From Bolinopsis microptera (lineage: Eukaryota > Ctenophora > Tentaculata > Lobata > Bolinopsidae): a stretch of DNA of 64,000 bases. Location of the stretch: positions 15,990,571 through 16,054,570 of the forward strand of contig NC_087075.1 of the NCBI RefSeq assembly GCF_026151205.1, in the 5' to 3' direction. Of this stretch, positions 43,430 to 53,820 are shown in pieces (position 1 is the first letter of the stretch; each line of letters begins with the position of its first letter). The translations under genes were made by a program, and so were the position numbers. Below the pieces are notes generated by a model, which saw only the letters and a program-made list of their open reading frames with translations, made no database searches and was not told the DNA's origin.

Positions 43430-46400
43430 TGAGAGATGAAAGAGAGGAAAAGGAGGAGGGGGGACTGAGGAGGGGGACTGAGGAGGGAGAGGAGGGGGCT
43501 GAGGAGGAGTGAGACTGAGAAGGAGAACTGAGGAGGAGGAATGAATAGGAGGAGGAGAAGAAGAAGGATTCAAGAGGAGGAGGACCCAAGAGGAGGAGGA
43601 CCCAGGAGGAGGACCCAGGAAAAGGCCCCATGAGGAGGACTGGGGAGGAGGAGGACCGATGAGGACTGATGAGGACTGATAAAGAGGACTAAGGACGAGG
43701 AGGAGAAGGACTGAGGAGTGAGGAGGAGGACTGATGAGGAGAAGGAGGTGTATGAGGAGGATGAGGAGAAGAAAGGAGATGAAGGATGAGGATAAGGAGG
43801 ACTGAGGAGGAGGACTGGTGAAGAGGACTGATGAGGAGGAGGACTGAGAAGGGGAGGACTTAGGAGGACTGAGGAGGGGAGGACTTAGGAGGAAGAGGAG
43901 GATTGAGGAGGAGGAGGACTGAGGAGTAGAAGGAGGAAGAAGACTGAGGAGGATCAGGAGGACCCAGGAAGAGGAGGAAGAGGAGGAGAAGGAGGATCCA
44001 GGAGGAGAACCCAGGAGGAGGACTGAGGAGGAGGACTAAGGAGAAGGAGGACTGATGAGGAGGATGAGGAGGAGGGTGACTGGGGAAAGGACTGAGAAGG
44101 ACCGAGGAGGAGAATGCGGACTGAGGAGGAGGAACCAGGAAAAGGAGGAGGAGGAGGACTGAAGAGGAGGACTGAGAAGGCGAAGGAGGACTGATGAGGA
44201 GGATGAGGATGAGGAGGAGGGTGACTGGGGGGAGGACTGAGGAGGAGGGTGACTGGGGGATGACTGAGGAATATGAGGAAGACTGAGGAGGAGGAGGAAG
44301 AGGAGAAGGACTGAGGAGGAGAAGGACTGAGGAGGAGAAGGACTGAGGAGGAGAAGCAGGAGGATGAGGACCCAGGAGGAGGACCCAGGAAAAGGCCCCA
44401 GGAGGAGGAGGAGGAGGACTGGGGAGGAGGAGGACTGTTGAGGACGAGGAGGAGTAAAATAAGGACTGAGGAGGGGAAGAGGAAGAGGACTGAGGAGGAT
44501 CAGGAAGACCCAGGAGGAGGAGGACCCAGGAGGAGGACCCAGGAGGAGGAGGAGGAGGAGGACTGAGGAGGATGACTGAGGAGGAGGAGGACTGAGAAGG
44601 AGGAGGACTGAGGAGGAGGAGGACTGAGGAGGAGGAGGAGGAGGAGGAGGAGGAGGAGGATGAGGATAAGGAGGACTGAGGAGGAGGACTGGTGAAGAGG
44701 ACTGATGAGGAGGAGGACTGAGAAGGGGAGGACTTAGGAGGACTGAGGAGGGGAGGACTTAGGAGGAAGAGGAGGATTGAGGAGGAGGAGGACTGAGGAG
44801 TAGAAGGAGGAAGAAGACTGAGGAGGATCAGGAGGACCCACGAAGAGGAGGAAGAGGAGGAGGACTGAGGAGGAGAAGGAGGATCCAGGAGGAGAACCCA
44901 GGAGGAGGACTGAGGAGGAGGACTAAGGAGAAGGAGGACTGATGAGGAGGATGAGGAGGAGGATGACTGGGGAAAGGACTGAGAAGGACCGAGGAGGAGA
45001 ATGCGGACTGAGGAGGAGGAACCAGGAAAAGGAGGAGGAGGAGGACTGAAGAGGAGGACTGAGAAGGCGAAGGAGGACTGATGAGGAGGATGAGGATGAG
45101 GAGGAGGGTGACTGGGGGGAGGACTGAGGAGGAGGGTGACTGGGGGATGACTGAGGAATATGAGGAAGACTGAGGAGGAGGAGGAAGAGGAGAAGGACTG
45201 AGGAGGAGAAGGACTGAGGAGGAGAAGGACTGAGGAGGAGAAGCAGGAGGATGAGGACCCAGGAGGAGGACCCAGGAAAAGGCCCCAGGAGGAGGAGGAG
45301 GAGGACTGGGGAGAAGGAGGACTGTTGAGGACGAGGAGGAGTAAAAGAAGGACTGAGGAGGGGAAGAGGAAGAGGACTGAGGAGGATCAGGAAGACCCAG
45401 GAGGAGGAGGACCCAGGAGGAGGACCCAGGAGGAGGAGGAGGAGGAGGATTGAGGAGGATGACTGAGGACTGAGGAGGAGGAGGAGGACTGAGAAGGAGG
45501 AGGACTGAGGAGGAGGAGGACTGAGGAGGAGGAGGAGGAGGAGGAGGAGGAGGAGGATGAGGATAAGGAGGACTGAGGAGGAGGACTGGTGAAGAGGACT
45601 GATGAGGAGGAGGACTGAGAAGGGGAGGACTTAGGAGGACTGAGGAGGGGAGGACTTAGGAGGAAGAGGAGGATTGAGGAGGAGGAGGACTGAGGAGTAG
45701 AAGGAGGAAGAAGACTGAGGAGGATCAGGAGGACCCACGAAGAGGAGGAAGAGGAGGAGGACTGAGGAGGAGAAGGAGGATCCAGGAGGAGAACCCAGGA
45801 GGAGGACTGAGGAGGAGGACTAAGGAGAAGGAGGACTGATGAGGAGGATGAGGAGGAGGATGACTGGGGAAAGGACTGAGAAGGACCGAGGAGGAGAATG
45901 CGGACTGAGGAGGAGGAACCAGGAAAAGGAGGAGGAGGAGGACTGAAGAGGAGGACTGAGAAGGCGAAGGAGGACTGATGAGGAGGATGAGGATGAGGAG
46001 GAGGGTGACTGGGGGGAGGACTGAGGAGGAGGGTGACTGGGGGAGGACTGAGGAATATGGGGAAGACTGAGGAGGAGGAGGAAGAGGAGAAGGACTGAGG
46101 AGGAGAAGGACTGAGGAGGAGAAGGACTGAGGAGGAGAAGCAGGAGGATGAGGACCCAGGAGGAGGACCCAGGAAAAGGCCCCAGGAGGAGGAGGAGGAG
46201 GACTGGGGAGAAGGAGGACTGTTGAGGACGAGGAGGAGTAAAAGAAGGACTGAGGAGGGGAAGAGGAAGAGGACTGAGGAGGATCAGGAAGACCCAGGAG
46301 GAGGAGGACCCAGGAGGAGGACCCAGGAGGAGGAGGAGGAGGAGGATTGAGGAGGATGACTGAGGACTGAGGAGGAGGAGGAGGACTGAGAAGGAGGAGG

Positions 46401-47971
46401 ACTGAGGAGGAGGAGGACTGAGGAGGAGGAGGAGGAGGAGGAGGAGGAGGAGGAGGAGGAGGAGGAGGAGGAGGAGGAGGGGGACTGGGCAGGACTGAGG
46501 AGGAGGAGGACTGAGGAAAAGGATGAGGAGGAGGACTGAGAAGGAGGACTGAGCTGAGGAGGAGGACTGAGGACTGAGGAGGAAGAGGAGGGGGATGAAG
46601 AGGAGGTGGACCCAAGAGGAGGAGGTCCCAGGAGGAGGACCCAGGAGGAGGACACAGGAGGAGGAGGAGGATGACTGAGGAAGACTGAGGAGGAGGAGGA
46701 GGAGGAGGAGGAGAAGGATGACTGAGGAGGAGGACTGAGGAGGACTGAGAAGGAGGAGGACTGAGGAGTACTGAGGAGGATCGCTGAGGAGGATCGCTGA
46801 GGAGGATGGCTGAGGAGGATGGCTGAGGAAGATGACTGAGGAGGATGACTGAGAGGGAGTAGGAGGAGGACTGAGGAGGAGGAGGAGAAAGAGGACCCAG
46901 GAGGAGGACTCAGGAGAAAGAGGAGGAGGAGGACTCAGAAGGAGGAATGAGGAGGACTCAGAAGGAGGAATGAGGAGGACTCAGAAGGAGGAATGAGAAG
47001 GAGGAGAACTGAGGAGGAGGAGGAGGAGGACTGAATAGGAGGAGGAGGGGGACTGGGGGAGGACTGAGGAGGAGGAGGACTGAGGAGAAGGATGAGGAGG
47101 AGGACTGAGGAGAAGGACTGAGGAGGAAGAGGAGGAGGATGAAGAGGAGGAGGAGGACCCAGGAGGAGGAGGACTGAGGAGGATGATGAGGACTGCAGAG
47201 GAGGAGGACTGAGGAGGACTGAGGAGGATGTCTGAGGAGGATGGCTGAGGAGGATGACTGAGAGGGAGGGGGGGAGGAGGAGGAGGACTCAGGAGGAGGA
47301 CTCAGGAGGAGGACTCAGGAGGAGGACTCAGGAGGACTGAGAAGGAGGAGGACTGAGGAGAACTGAGGAGGATGAGGAGGAGGACTGAATAGAAGGAGGA
47401 GGAGGGGGACTGGGGGAGGACTGAGGAGGAGGACTGAGGAGAAGGACTGAGGACTGAGGAGGAAGAGGAGGAGGATGAAGAGGAGGAGGATGAAGAGGAG
47501 GAGGAGGAGGACTCAGGAGGAGGACCCAGGAGGAGGACTCAGGAGGAGGAGGAGGACTGAGGAGGATGACTGAGGAGGTGGAAGAGGAGGAGGAGGAGGA
47601 GGAGGAGGAGGAGGAGGAGGAGGAGGAGGAGGAGGAGGAGGAGGAGGAGGAGGAGGAGGAGGAGGAGGAGGAGGAGGAGGATGAGGAGGAGGAGGAGGAG
47701 GAGGAGGAGGAGGAGGAGGAGGAGGAGGAGGAGGAGGAGGAGGAGGAGGAGGAGGAGGAGGAGGAGGAGGAGGAGGAGGAGGAGGAGGAGGAGGAGGAGG
47801 AGGAGGAGGAGGAGGAGGAGGAGGAGGAGGAGGAGGAGGAGGAGGAGGAGGAGGAGGAGGAGGAGGAGGAGGAGGAGGAGGAGGAGGAGGAGGAGGAGGA
47901 GGAGGAGGAGGAGGAGGAGGAGGAGGAGGAGGAGGAGGAGGAGGAGGAGGAGGAGGAGGAGGAGGAGGAGG
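43430..47971. repeat. Purine-rich (GGA)n-derived arm, 4.5 kb
   Basis: AGGAGG mixed with ACTGAGG and ACCCAGG. A higher-order unit of about 0.88-0.90 kb repeats about three times: GATGAGGATAAGG occurs at about 43785, 44659 and 45556. The last 390 bp (about 47585-47971) is an almost pure GGA run broken once at 47681. The poly-Glu and poly-Arg open frames (47566-48216, 47681-48052) and the serine/proline frames on the other strand are artefacts. Confidence 0.95.
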
Positions 47972-47984
47972 AAGTATCTAAATG

Positions 47985-48086
47985 TTATTTCAATTTTTGT
48001 TATTTTTTGTCCGTTTTGTCCGTTTTATTTTTTGTCCGTTTTGAAAATATAGCTGCCAAACGGACAAAAACGGACAAAAAACATGA
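47985..48086. repeat. Inverted repeat of TGTCCGTTTT
   Basis: TTTTTTGTCCGTTTTGTCCG at about 48004 faces CGGACAAAAACGGACAAAAA at about 48060-48080, a likely hairpin. Confidence 0.7.

Positions 48087-48091
<5 letters not shown>

Positions 48092-48181
<90 letters not shown>
48092..48181. repeat. Pure (TC)n run, about 90 bp
   Basis: About 45 TC dinucleotides following a short C run. Confidence 0.95.
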
Positions 48182-48183
<2 letters not shown>

Positions 48184-49322
48184 AGTTCAAACATACTGCC
48201 TCTTACTGGGGGCTAAAACTAATTATGTTGCCAACGCTATGGCAGTACTATGCAGTAATGGGAGAGAGAGAGCAAGGGGGATCTCTGCTCATTTTATGTC
48301 ACTTTTGTGGTACAAAACCATCAGTTAAACCACTAACCACCGGCCGATTTAAAAAACCTTTACCATTTAGCTTCGTCAGAGTTATCTCTGCACTTTACCG
48401 AAAAAACCAGTCCCGTAACTCTTACCGTTTTCTTGATTTAGCTGCTTGGAAATTTCCCGCACACAAACACACAAACACACATTCTGTTATTATTAGGATA
48501 GATGCTTTTAATTTTATTGAAATGTCAGAACTACTGCTACTACACTCTTAATAATTATAACTTAAGGATCAATATTACATAATAATATCATGGGTCGGGG
48601 CTATTGCCCATGTCTTTTCATCAGTGGCATACACATTACACAAACCGATAATCAACCAAACAATAACTTGGGCACTGTTGTACTACACATTTTATTGACT
48701 CAATGTAAATCGAATCTTTCCAAAAAATTCGTCTGAATTTTCTAATTTCGTACAATTTTCAGATATTTTGTGACAACTTAGTGGCTGAAAAGGTAGCAAC
48801 ATTTGTTACATTTGATAAAATTTCGCATAACCAAATTTTGAAAATGTAGCAAGATTTATTACGTCCTTTTAGTATGATGAAATTTACAGACGAAAATTTT
48901 GAAAAGGTAGCAAGATTTATTACGTCCTTTCAGTATGATGACATTTACAGAAGAAAACTTTGAAAAAGTAGCAAGATTTATTACGCCCTTTTAGTATGAT
49001 GACATTTACAGAAGCAAATTTTGAAACAGAAGCAACATTTGTTACCTCCTTTTAAAAATTTTATTTTATTTTTATAAATCATTAAACATCAGTGTTTTGC
49101 TTAAAAACCTGTACCAATACATGCCCCTAGGTGAGGGGAACTCATTTTTGGTGCTAACTCAAAAAGGACGTAACATGACTTATGTCCTTTTAAAATGACG
49201 GTGACGACATGTAAAATAGCATAACATCAAATAAAATGTCAGTGAATAGCTTTACCAATGCATGTGACGAAATGAAAATGGTAATGAGAAGAAAAAACAC
49301 CTCAAATTGTGCTCAAACTGCT
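48182..49322. repeat. Right flank of the foldback: subterminal 62-bp repeats, no gene
   Basis: Units with GTAGCAAGATTTATTACGTC at about 48846, 48909 and 48970, inverted relative to 39460-39860. The right inverted end finishes at 49206. The open frame at 48225-48551 has no recognisable motif. Sequence from 49207 to 49322 is the 3' flank of the MESH1 gene. Confidence 0.6.
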
Positions 49323-49895
49323 CTACTTTTCAGCACATGGAAATTTGACTCCATGGGAAGCCAATTCTGCCTGTAAATTACCCTCCAACATTGAATTAGT
49401 CCCCACCAGACCTGTACAAACTTTGCTTGCCCAGAGTCGATAATCCTTAACTCGTTCCTCAGTCCACCCTTGAGGTGTTTCCTTGCTGAGGTCTCTCAGG
49501 TTGTACAATTTATCAGCGAGCTTGACCAGCTTAGCTTTCTCACTCTTATGGGGAGCATTGACTACTTGTAACCTCTTCCGCTCTGCTTTAGGTAGATTCT
49601 TGTCATCAGTCACCTCCTTCACTATACCAGCTACTTCCTCTCCAAATGCTTCCAGTATTTCTTGTGTTGATGTGTCAGTATCTTCAACTGTGTCATGTAG
49701 AACGGCTGCCATGAGTGTGGGAATATCAGTAATCCCTGCTTCCTCACACAGAATGTGCATCACACCAACAGGGTGGTTAATGTATGGAGTTTTAGCAGCA
49801 TCTTTGCGCCTTTGATCAGTGTGCTTTACACATGCAAAATTTATTGCCTTGACAAGTTCTTTCATCCCAGACATTCTTGCAACCTGCACTGACAT
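49323..49895 (-). CDS. HDDC3: MESH1/HDDC3-type (p)ppGpp and NADPH phosphohydrolase (190 aa)
   Basis: Family role: an HD-domain hydrolase, the animal relative of bacterial SpoT, that removes the 3' pyrophosphate of (p)ppGpp and also acts as an NADPH phosphatase, Mn-dependent, cytosolic. The protein has the full HD signature: H41 in YINHP, H67-D68 in AAVLHDTVEDTDT with E71-D72, and D128 in KLVKLADKLYNLRDL. EVTDDKNLPKAERKRLQV is diagnostic of the family. The length fits (human about 179). It is encoded in one exon. The start at 49895 is the first ATG; ATG codons at residues 8 and 11 are alternatives. No neighbour is functionally related. Confidence 0.95.
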   Translation of the reverse strand: MSVQVARMSGMKELVKAINFACVKHTDQRRKDAAKTPYINHPVGVMHILCEEAGITDIPTLMAAVLHDTVEDTDTSTQEILEAFGEEVAGIVKEVTDDKNLPKAERKRLQVVNAPHKSEKAKLVKLADKLYNLRDLSKETPQGWTEERVKDYRLWASKVCTGLVGTNSMLEGNLQAELASHGVKFPCAEK

Positions 49896-49987
49896 TATAT
49901 CTAGTGATTAGTGATAAAAATTAAGTTAAGTAAGATGTATGACATTACATCATCACACTTCTCTAAAAAATATAAACATTACTATAG

Positions 49988-50125
49988 GATACAAGGATAC
50001 AAGGATACAAGGATACAAGGATACAAGGATACAAGGATACAAGGATACAAGGATGCAAGGATGCAAGGATACAAGGATACAAGGATACAAGGATACAAGG
50101 ATACAAGGATACAAGGATATAAAGG
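49988..50125. repeat. 8-bp minisatellite (GGATACAA)n, about 17 copies
   Basis: Tandem GGATACAA with a few GGATGCAA variants, about 95 bp upstream of the MESH1 start codon. The overlapping open frames are artefacts. Confidence 0.93.
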
Positions 50126-51960
50126 TGATAATTACTTTATTGAGTACACAATAGTTGTAATTCTGAAATAATTTAAGTTACACAATTCTAATTATTTACA
50201 AATGTGTAGGGATAATTTAGAAATGTTATATAATACTATTTTTTAAATTAAAATAAATACTTCTTTAACACATAATGATGAAAGGAAAGATAATCGATGA
50301 TCCTTTCTATTTTCAATGCAATCACTTTCTTCATTTTTAAGAATAACCTCAATGGATGGTTACCGTAATGGGTGCCACATGCCTAGCATGAAATATTTAC
50401 CTACTTACTTGCACTTGTGTAGGTCTGTAGAAGCATTAGAATCGGGCTTGCCTGCCACAGGCTATCCCGAATTTAGAAGCTTGCTTTAATAAGAATAACC
50501 TCTCGATTCATACTTCCCAGAAATAACTAAAATTACAATTTTTCTTAAACTTCTCCAGCTTAATTTTCAAACTCTAAACTGTAAATTTTTTGGATGTTTG
50601 ACTTCATAAGGGAGTTTCCTCCAGTAAAAATAAATAATAAATCTTAATCTTGGTTACACTCTTCCTATATTTGTTGTTACCTAGATTGCTAGTTTATTAT
50701 TGCTCGCTAGTACGTACCTATATTGCTAGCTCGCTTTTCTCCTGTTCGGGAAGCTTAAAAAAGAACGCCGCGTAACATTTGTTGCTTAAAACAAGATCAA
50801 GATTGAAGATGAAGACTAAATTTGCTCATTCCAAACATACCCGATCCACAATCATTTAAAACACAGGTTACTTCACAGAAAAAATAAACGGTGATTCTAA
50901 ATTCAGAAGTGGCCGTGCAACCAATAAAAACGCTTTCTTAGTATAATAAACTAAAAAAATTGAATTTAAAAAAATTAGTTTGGTGATAATATTACATATG
51001 AGAAAAGACAATTTTTGAGAAAAGACAATTTTATTATTTATCACCAATTCAATACATAATCAATAAATATATATCCGAATAAATTTGATTAAAAATTAAA
51101 TGATACAAGTATGCTAGCAGCTAGCGCGCTTATATTTGATAAATATTCACGCTGTTAAAATGGGTTTTACCACACCACCACTCACATTAGCACAGTTGGT
51201 AAACGGACCCAGGCGCTGTTAAGCTTTTATGAGCCCTGGTTGACTGCTGAGAGTGGCGAAGGGGCTGATATTAATTTTATCTTAGTTTAACCTAGATTCC
51301 AATAAAATTTTAGTTTTGTGTTATAATTATATGATTTTTATGCGATATTTAAGTTACAGCTGCTCGCAATACATTATTGCTTAAAAATTGTTAAATATGC
51401 TCGCTATACGCTTAATTTTAGATACCGTATGTATATATACATATCAGCTCATAATACCAAATAACAATAATAAATAAATTAAAAGCATTGAAGAGGTCCA
51501 AAACCAATTCAAGCATGACACAAAGTTGAATACATTTTCATCGGAAGCTGCAAGCTTATTAACGTTTGATTCCGTACGTTCATGATCCGTTATTATGCAT
51601 TCACCTTCAGGCGGTGTCGACGGATCATGCGAAAAGGGTTTTTGACAGGCTGTGCCCTTACCATAATTAAACTGAACCATTGCCTGATACGATGTAAACA
51701 AGAGTGTTGGATAGGTGAGCCGCGCAAGCGCTCGCGCATTTGTGTCGCTCTGACAAATAGCACTTGAATAATTTAGCTACCAAGACGTAAGTCGCGCGTT
51801 ACGTAAAGTATTATTTTTCCCTTCGGATAAAGTGAACGTTACACCCGCGTGTAACCTGCTTTAATGTTTTGTGTGCATGTGTGGTGGAGTGAGTGTATAA
51901 TGTAATGATTGAATGAATCTTTTTTCTTTTGTGGTGCATATATGATGTCAGTGACAGGTG
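50126..51960. other. No gene seen
   Basis: AT-rich sequence. A tRNA-like A box (TAGCACAGTTGGTA) sits at 51188-51201 and is treated separately. Open frames at 51444-51767 have no recognisable motif. Confidence 0.5.
51175..51262 (+). other. tRNA-like remnant or SINE head (weak)
   Basis: TAGCACAGTTGG fits the pol III A box TRGCNNAGYNGG. CCACTC and GAGTGG could pair about 75 bp apart. The B box (GGTTGACTGCT) is poor, and I cannot fold a normal anticodon arm. Not a functional tRNA on this evidence. Confidence 0.25.
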
Positions 51961-51997
51961 TAAAATCTAAAATATATAAATATAAATGGGGGTCTTT

Positions 51998-53175
51998 TCA
52001 TAGGAAAGTGTTGAAGTTTAAGTCCTGCCAGTTAATATTGTCAGGTTGGTGTTGAGCCTTCATGATAGAAAGCTTCAATCGGGATTTAATTGAACCTAGT
52101 GAACCTATTTTACCACGTGCATTTGACTGCTCAAGAAACCTATTCCATAAATTTGCCCCTTTATATGCGAAATTGTGAGATGAGTGTGGTGTCACAAATC
52201 TGTCATCTCTGAGCTCAGACTTCTTAAAGAGAGAATACATGGATATGGGCTGATGACTCTTCACTATCTTCATTGTTTCAGTAATGCATCTGTATCTATA
52301 TATGTTATGTACTGTCATTAGTTCCTTAGATTGGAAAATAGGTTTTGTTGATTCTCTAGAGTGGAATTCTGCCCCAAGTATTTGGCAGCGATGTGGCCTT
52401 GCTTGTTTATCACCAGTCTTCCTCAAGCTGATACATATAGAACACGGTTTAATGTGAGGTATAGTTGATTCATTGGATATTTGACCTTTCTTGTTTATAC
52501 TGCACTGGATTGGCCTGCTACGAGAACAAGTTTAAACTTGTCGCTAAATGCTTCCGAGTCCCCAAATAAGATTCGGACGCATTTCTTCTGTGCAAGGAAT
52601 AGTGGTGAAAGCTTATTAATTGATACACCACCCCATACAGTTATACCGTATCCTAGATGAGATTCAAAAAGAGTGTGGTATATCTGTTTGTACAGCTGGC
52701 TGGGGAGGGAGTTTTTTATTCGATAAATACGGCCACATATGCTGTTTAATTTCTTAGTTAGTTTCTCGATATGAGGTGTCCAACTCAGTTTGTCATCAAT
52801 AATTACACCTAGAAATTTCGTTTCAGTAACCTGTTTGATCGGGATCCCATCAATTTCTAGATTCAAGTCATTTTCAGTATTATCAATGGTCTTACGTTTA
52901 GTAGGCGAGAAGTACATGTAACAAGATTTTTTAACATTAATGTGCAGTAGGTTATGGCGCATATATTGGCACACAGAGTCGAGAATTTCATTCGCTATTT
53001 TGTATGCTTGTTCCTTAGTTTCAGCAGCTACAAAGATGTTTGTGTCATCTGCAAATAGTACAAATTTTCCTAATGTACTACATCTATAGATGTCATTTAT
53101 ATAGATAAGAAAAAGCAAGGGGCCCAAAACGGATCCTTGAGGTACGCCTAGTTTAACTGGGAGAGGCTCTGAGTT
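51998..53175 (-). pseudogene. 5'-truncated LINE reverse transcriptase (CR1/Jockey type)
   Basis: The minus strand reads GVPQGSVLGPLLFLIYINDI at about 53150, FADDTNIFV near 53055 (RT catalytic pair), FLGVIIDDKLSWTPHI and SHLGYGITVWGGVS. It then changes frame between about 52495 and 52426 and ends at 51998 with a C-terminal segment (TPHSSHNFAYKGANLWNRFL). Similar in order and motifs to the intact LINE at 55785-59189 but clearly diverged, so a related family or older copy. Confidence 0.85.
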
Positions 53176-53445
53176 TTAATACTTTCAACACTACTATATA
53201 ACAAATAATTTGAGGATGTCCAATATGTCCATGGCTTGCTAAAGTCAACTGCATCGGGGGTACTATGATGGTCCAGGGGGTGCTGAAACAGAAGACTGGC
53301 ACTCTTAACCTGTTAAGAAGTTAAGTAGTTGTAGTGAATAATGTTTCTGTTTGGCAATGTATAACTCCATTCACACCACAATCCACAATTGGACAATTGG
53401 ACAACCCTGATTAATGTGTAGATAGTGTTGAAAGAATTTTAAACT
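53176..53445. other. No gene seen
   Basis: Non-coding sequence between the truncated LINE and a small open frame. It may hold the break point of the truncated copy at about 53176. Confidence 0.4.
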
Positions 53446-53658
53446 TTAAACTTGAACATCACTTCTGATAACTTTTGGGGCTGTGCTCCAAGAACAGGCT
53501 GACATATTATGTGGCCTATGGATTATATATGTAATGTATTCTGATTCAATGATAGGGCTTGCCAGTCCAACCACCTCATATTTTTCATACTCACTCACTC
53601 TTTTGTCCCATGTGTCGTAGTCCGTCAGTCTGTTCAATTTTTCAATCTTTTGAATCAT
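53446..53658 (-). CDS. Small unrecognised ORF (70 aa)
   Basis: Starts MIQKIEKLNRLTDYDTWDKR and has a balanced amino-acid composition, unlike the repeat artefacts. I recognise no family. The LxxYxxW pattern is loosely like the start of Copia gag proteins, but that is a guess. It lies directly upstream of the full LINE in the opposite orientation. Confidence 0.25.
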   Translation of the reverse strand: MIQKIEKLNRLTDYDTWDKRVSEYEKYEVVGLASPIIESEYITYIIHRPHNMSACSWSTAPKVIRSDVQV

Positions 53659-53820
53659 TTTGACTAATCCCGTTTACACTTTCATTGTTGTAAACTGGAT
53701 TTTTTCTTCCAATACAGAACATTCGAAACTGCTATCTGCTCTTCTTTCTTTTCAGGGAGTGTGCTGGTTGGACGTGAAGGTGCCCCCTGGTCTGTCTGGT
53801 ACCCTCAACGCTTCTACGCC

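Larger units (their letters stand above)
39279..49206. mobile_element. Candidate 9.9-kb foldback element with TIRs and purine/pyrimidine arms
   Basis: Inverted ends: CGTCACCGTCATTTTAAAAG GACGTAAGTCA at 39279, and its complement ending at 49206, 31 bp with one mismatch. ACAT flanks both sides (39275-39278 and 49207-49210), a possible 4-bp target duplication. Just inside, both ends carry 61-62-bp tandem subterminal repeats in inverted orientation. Further in come a pyrimidine-rich arm, a loop bounded by inverted CCCCGACAATTGACCCC arrays, and a purine-rich arm. No transposase ORF. The left end lies 275 bp upstream of the peroxiredoxin 6 start codon, so it may affect that promoter. The alternative is two separate short elements flanking a satellite block. 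Confidence 0.6.

Noticed and set aside
47566-48216. Poly-glutamate ORF (216 aa) and overlapping poly-arginine ORF
   Set aside because: Direct translation of a GGA microsatellite; no complexity outside the repeat.
51175-51262. Functional tRNA gene
   Set aside because: Good A box only; no convincing B box, anticodon arm or closed acceptor stem.
53761-53820. Longer ORF1 start at 53761
   Set aside because: The codon is GTG; the first in-frame ATG is 53821.
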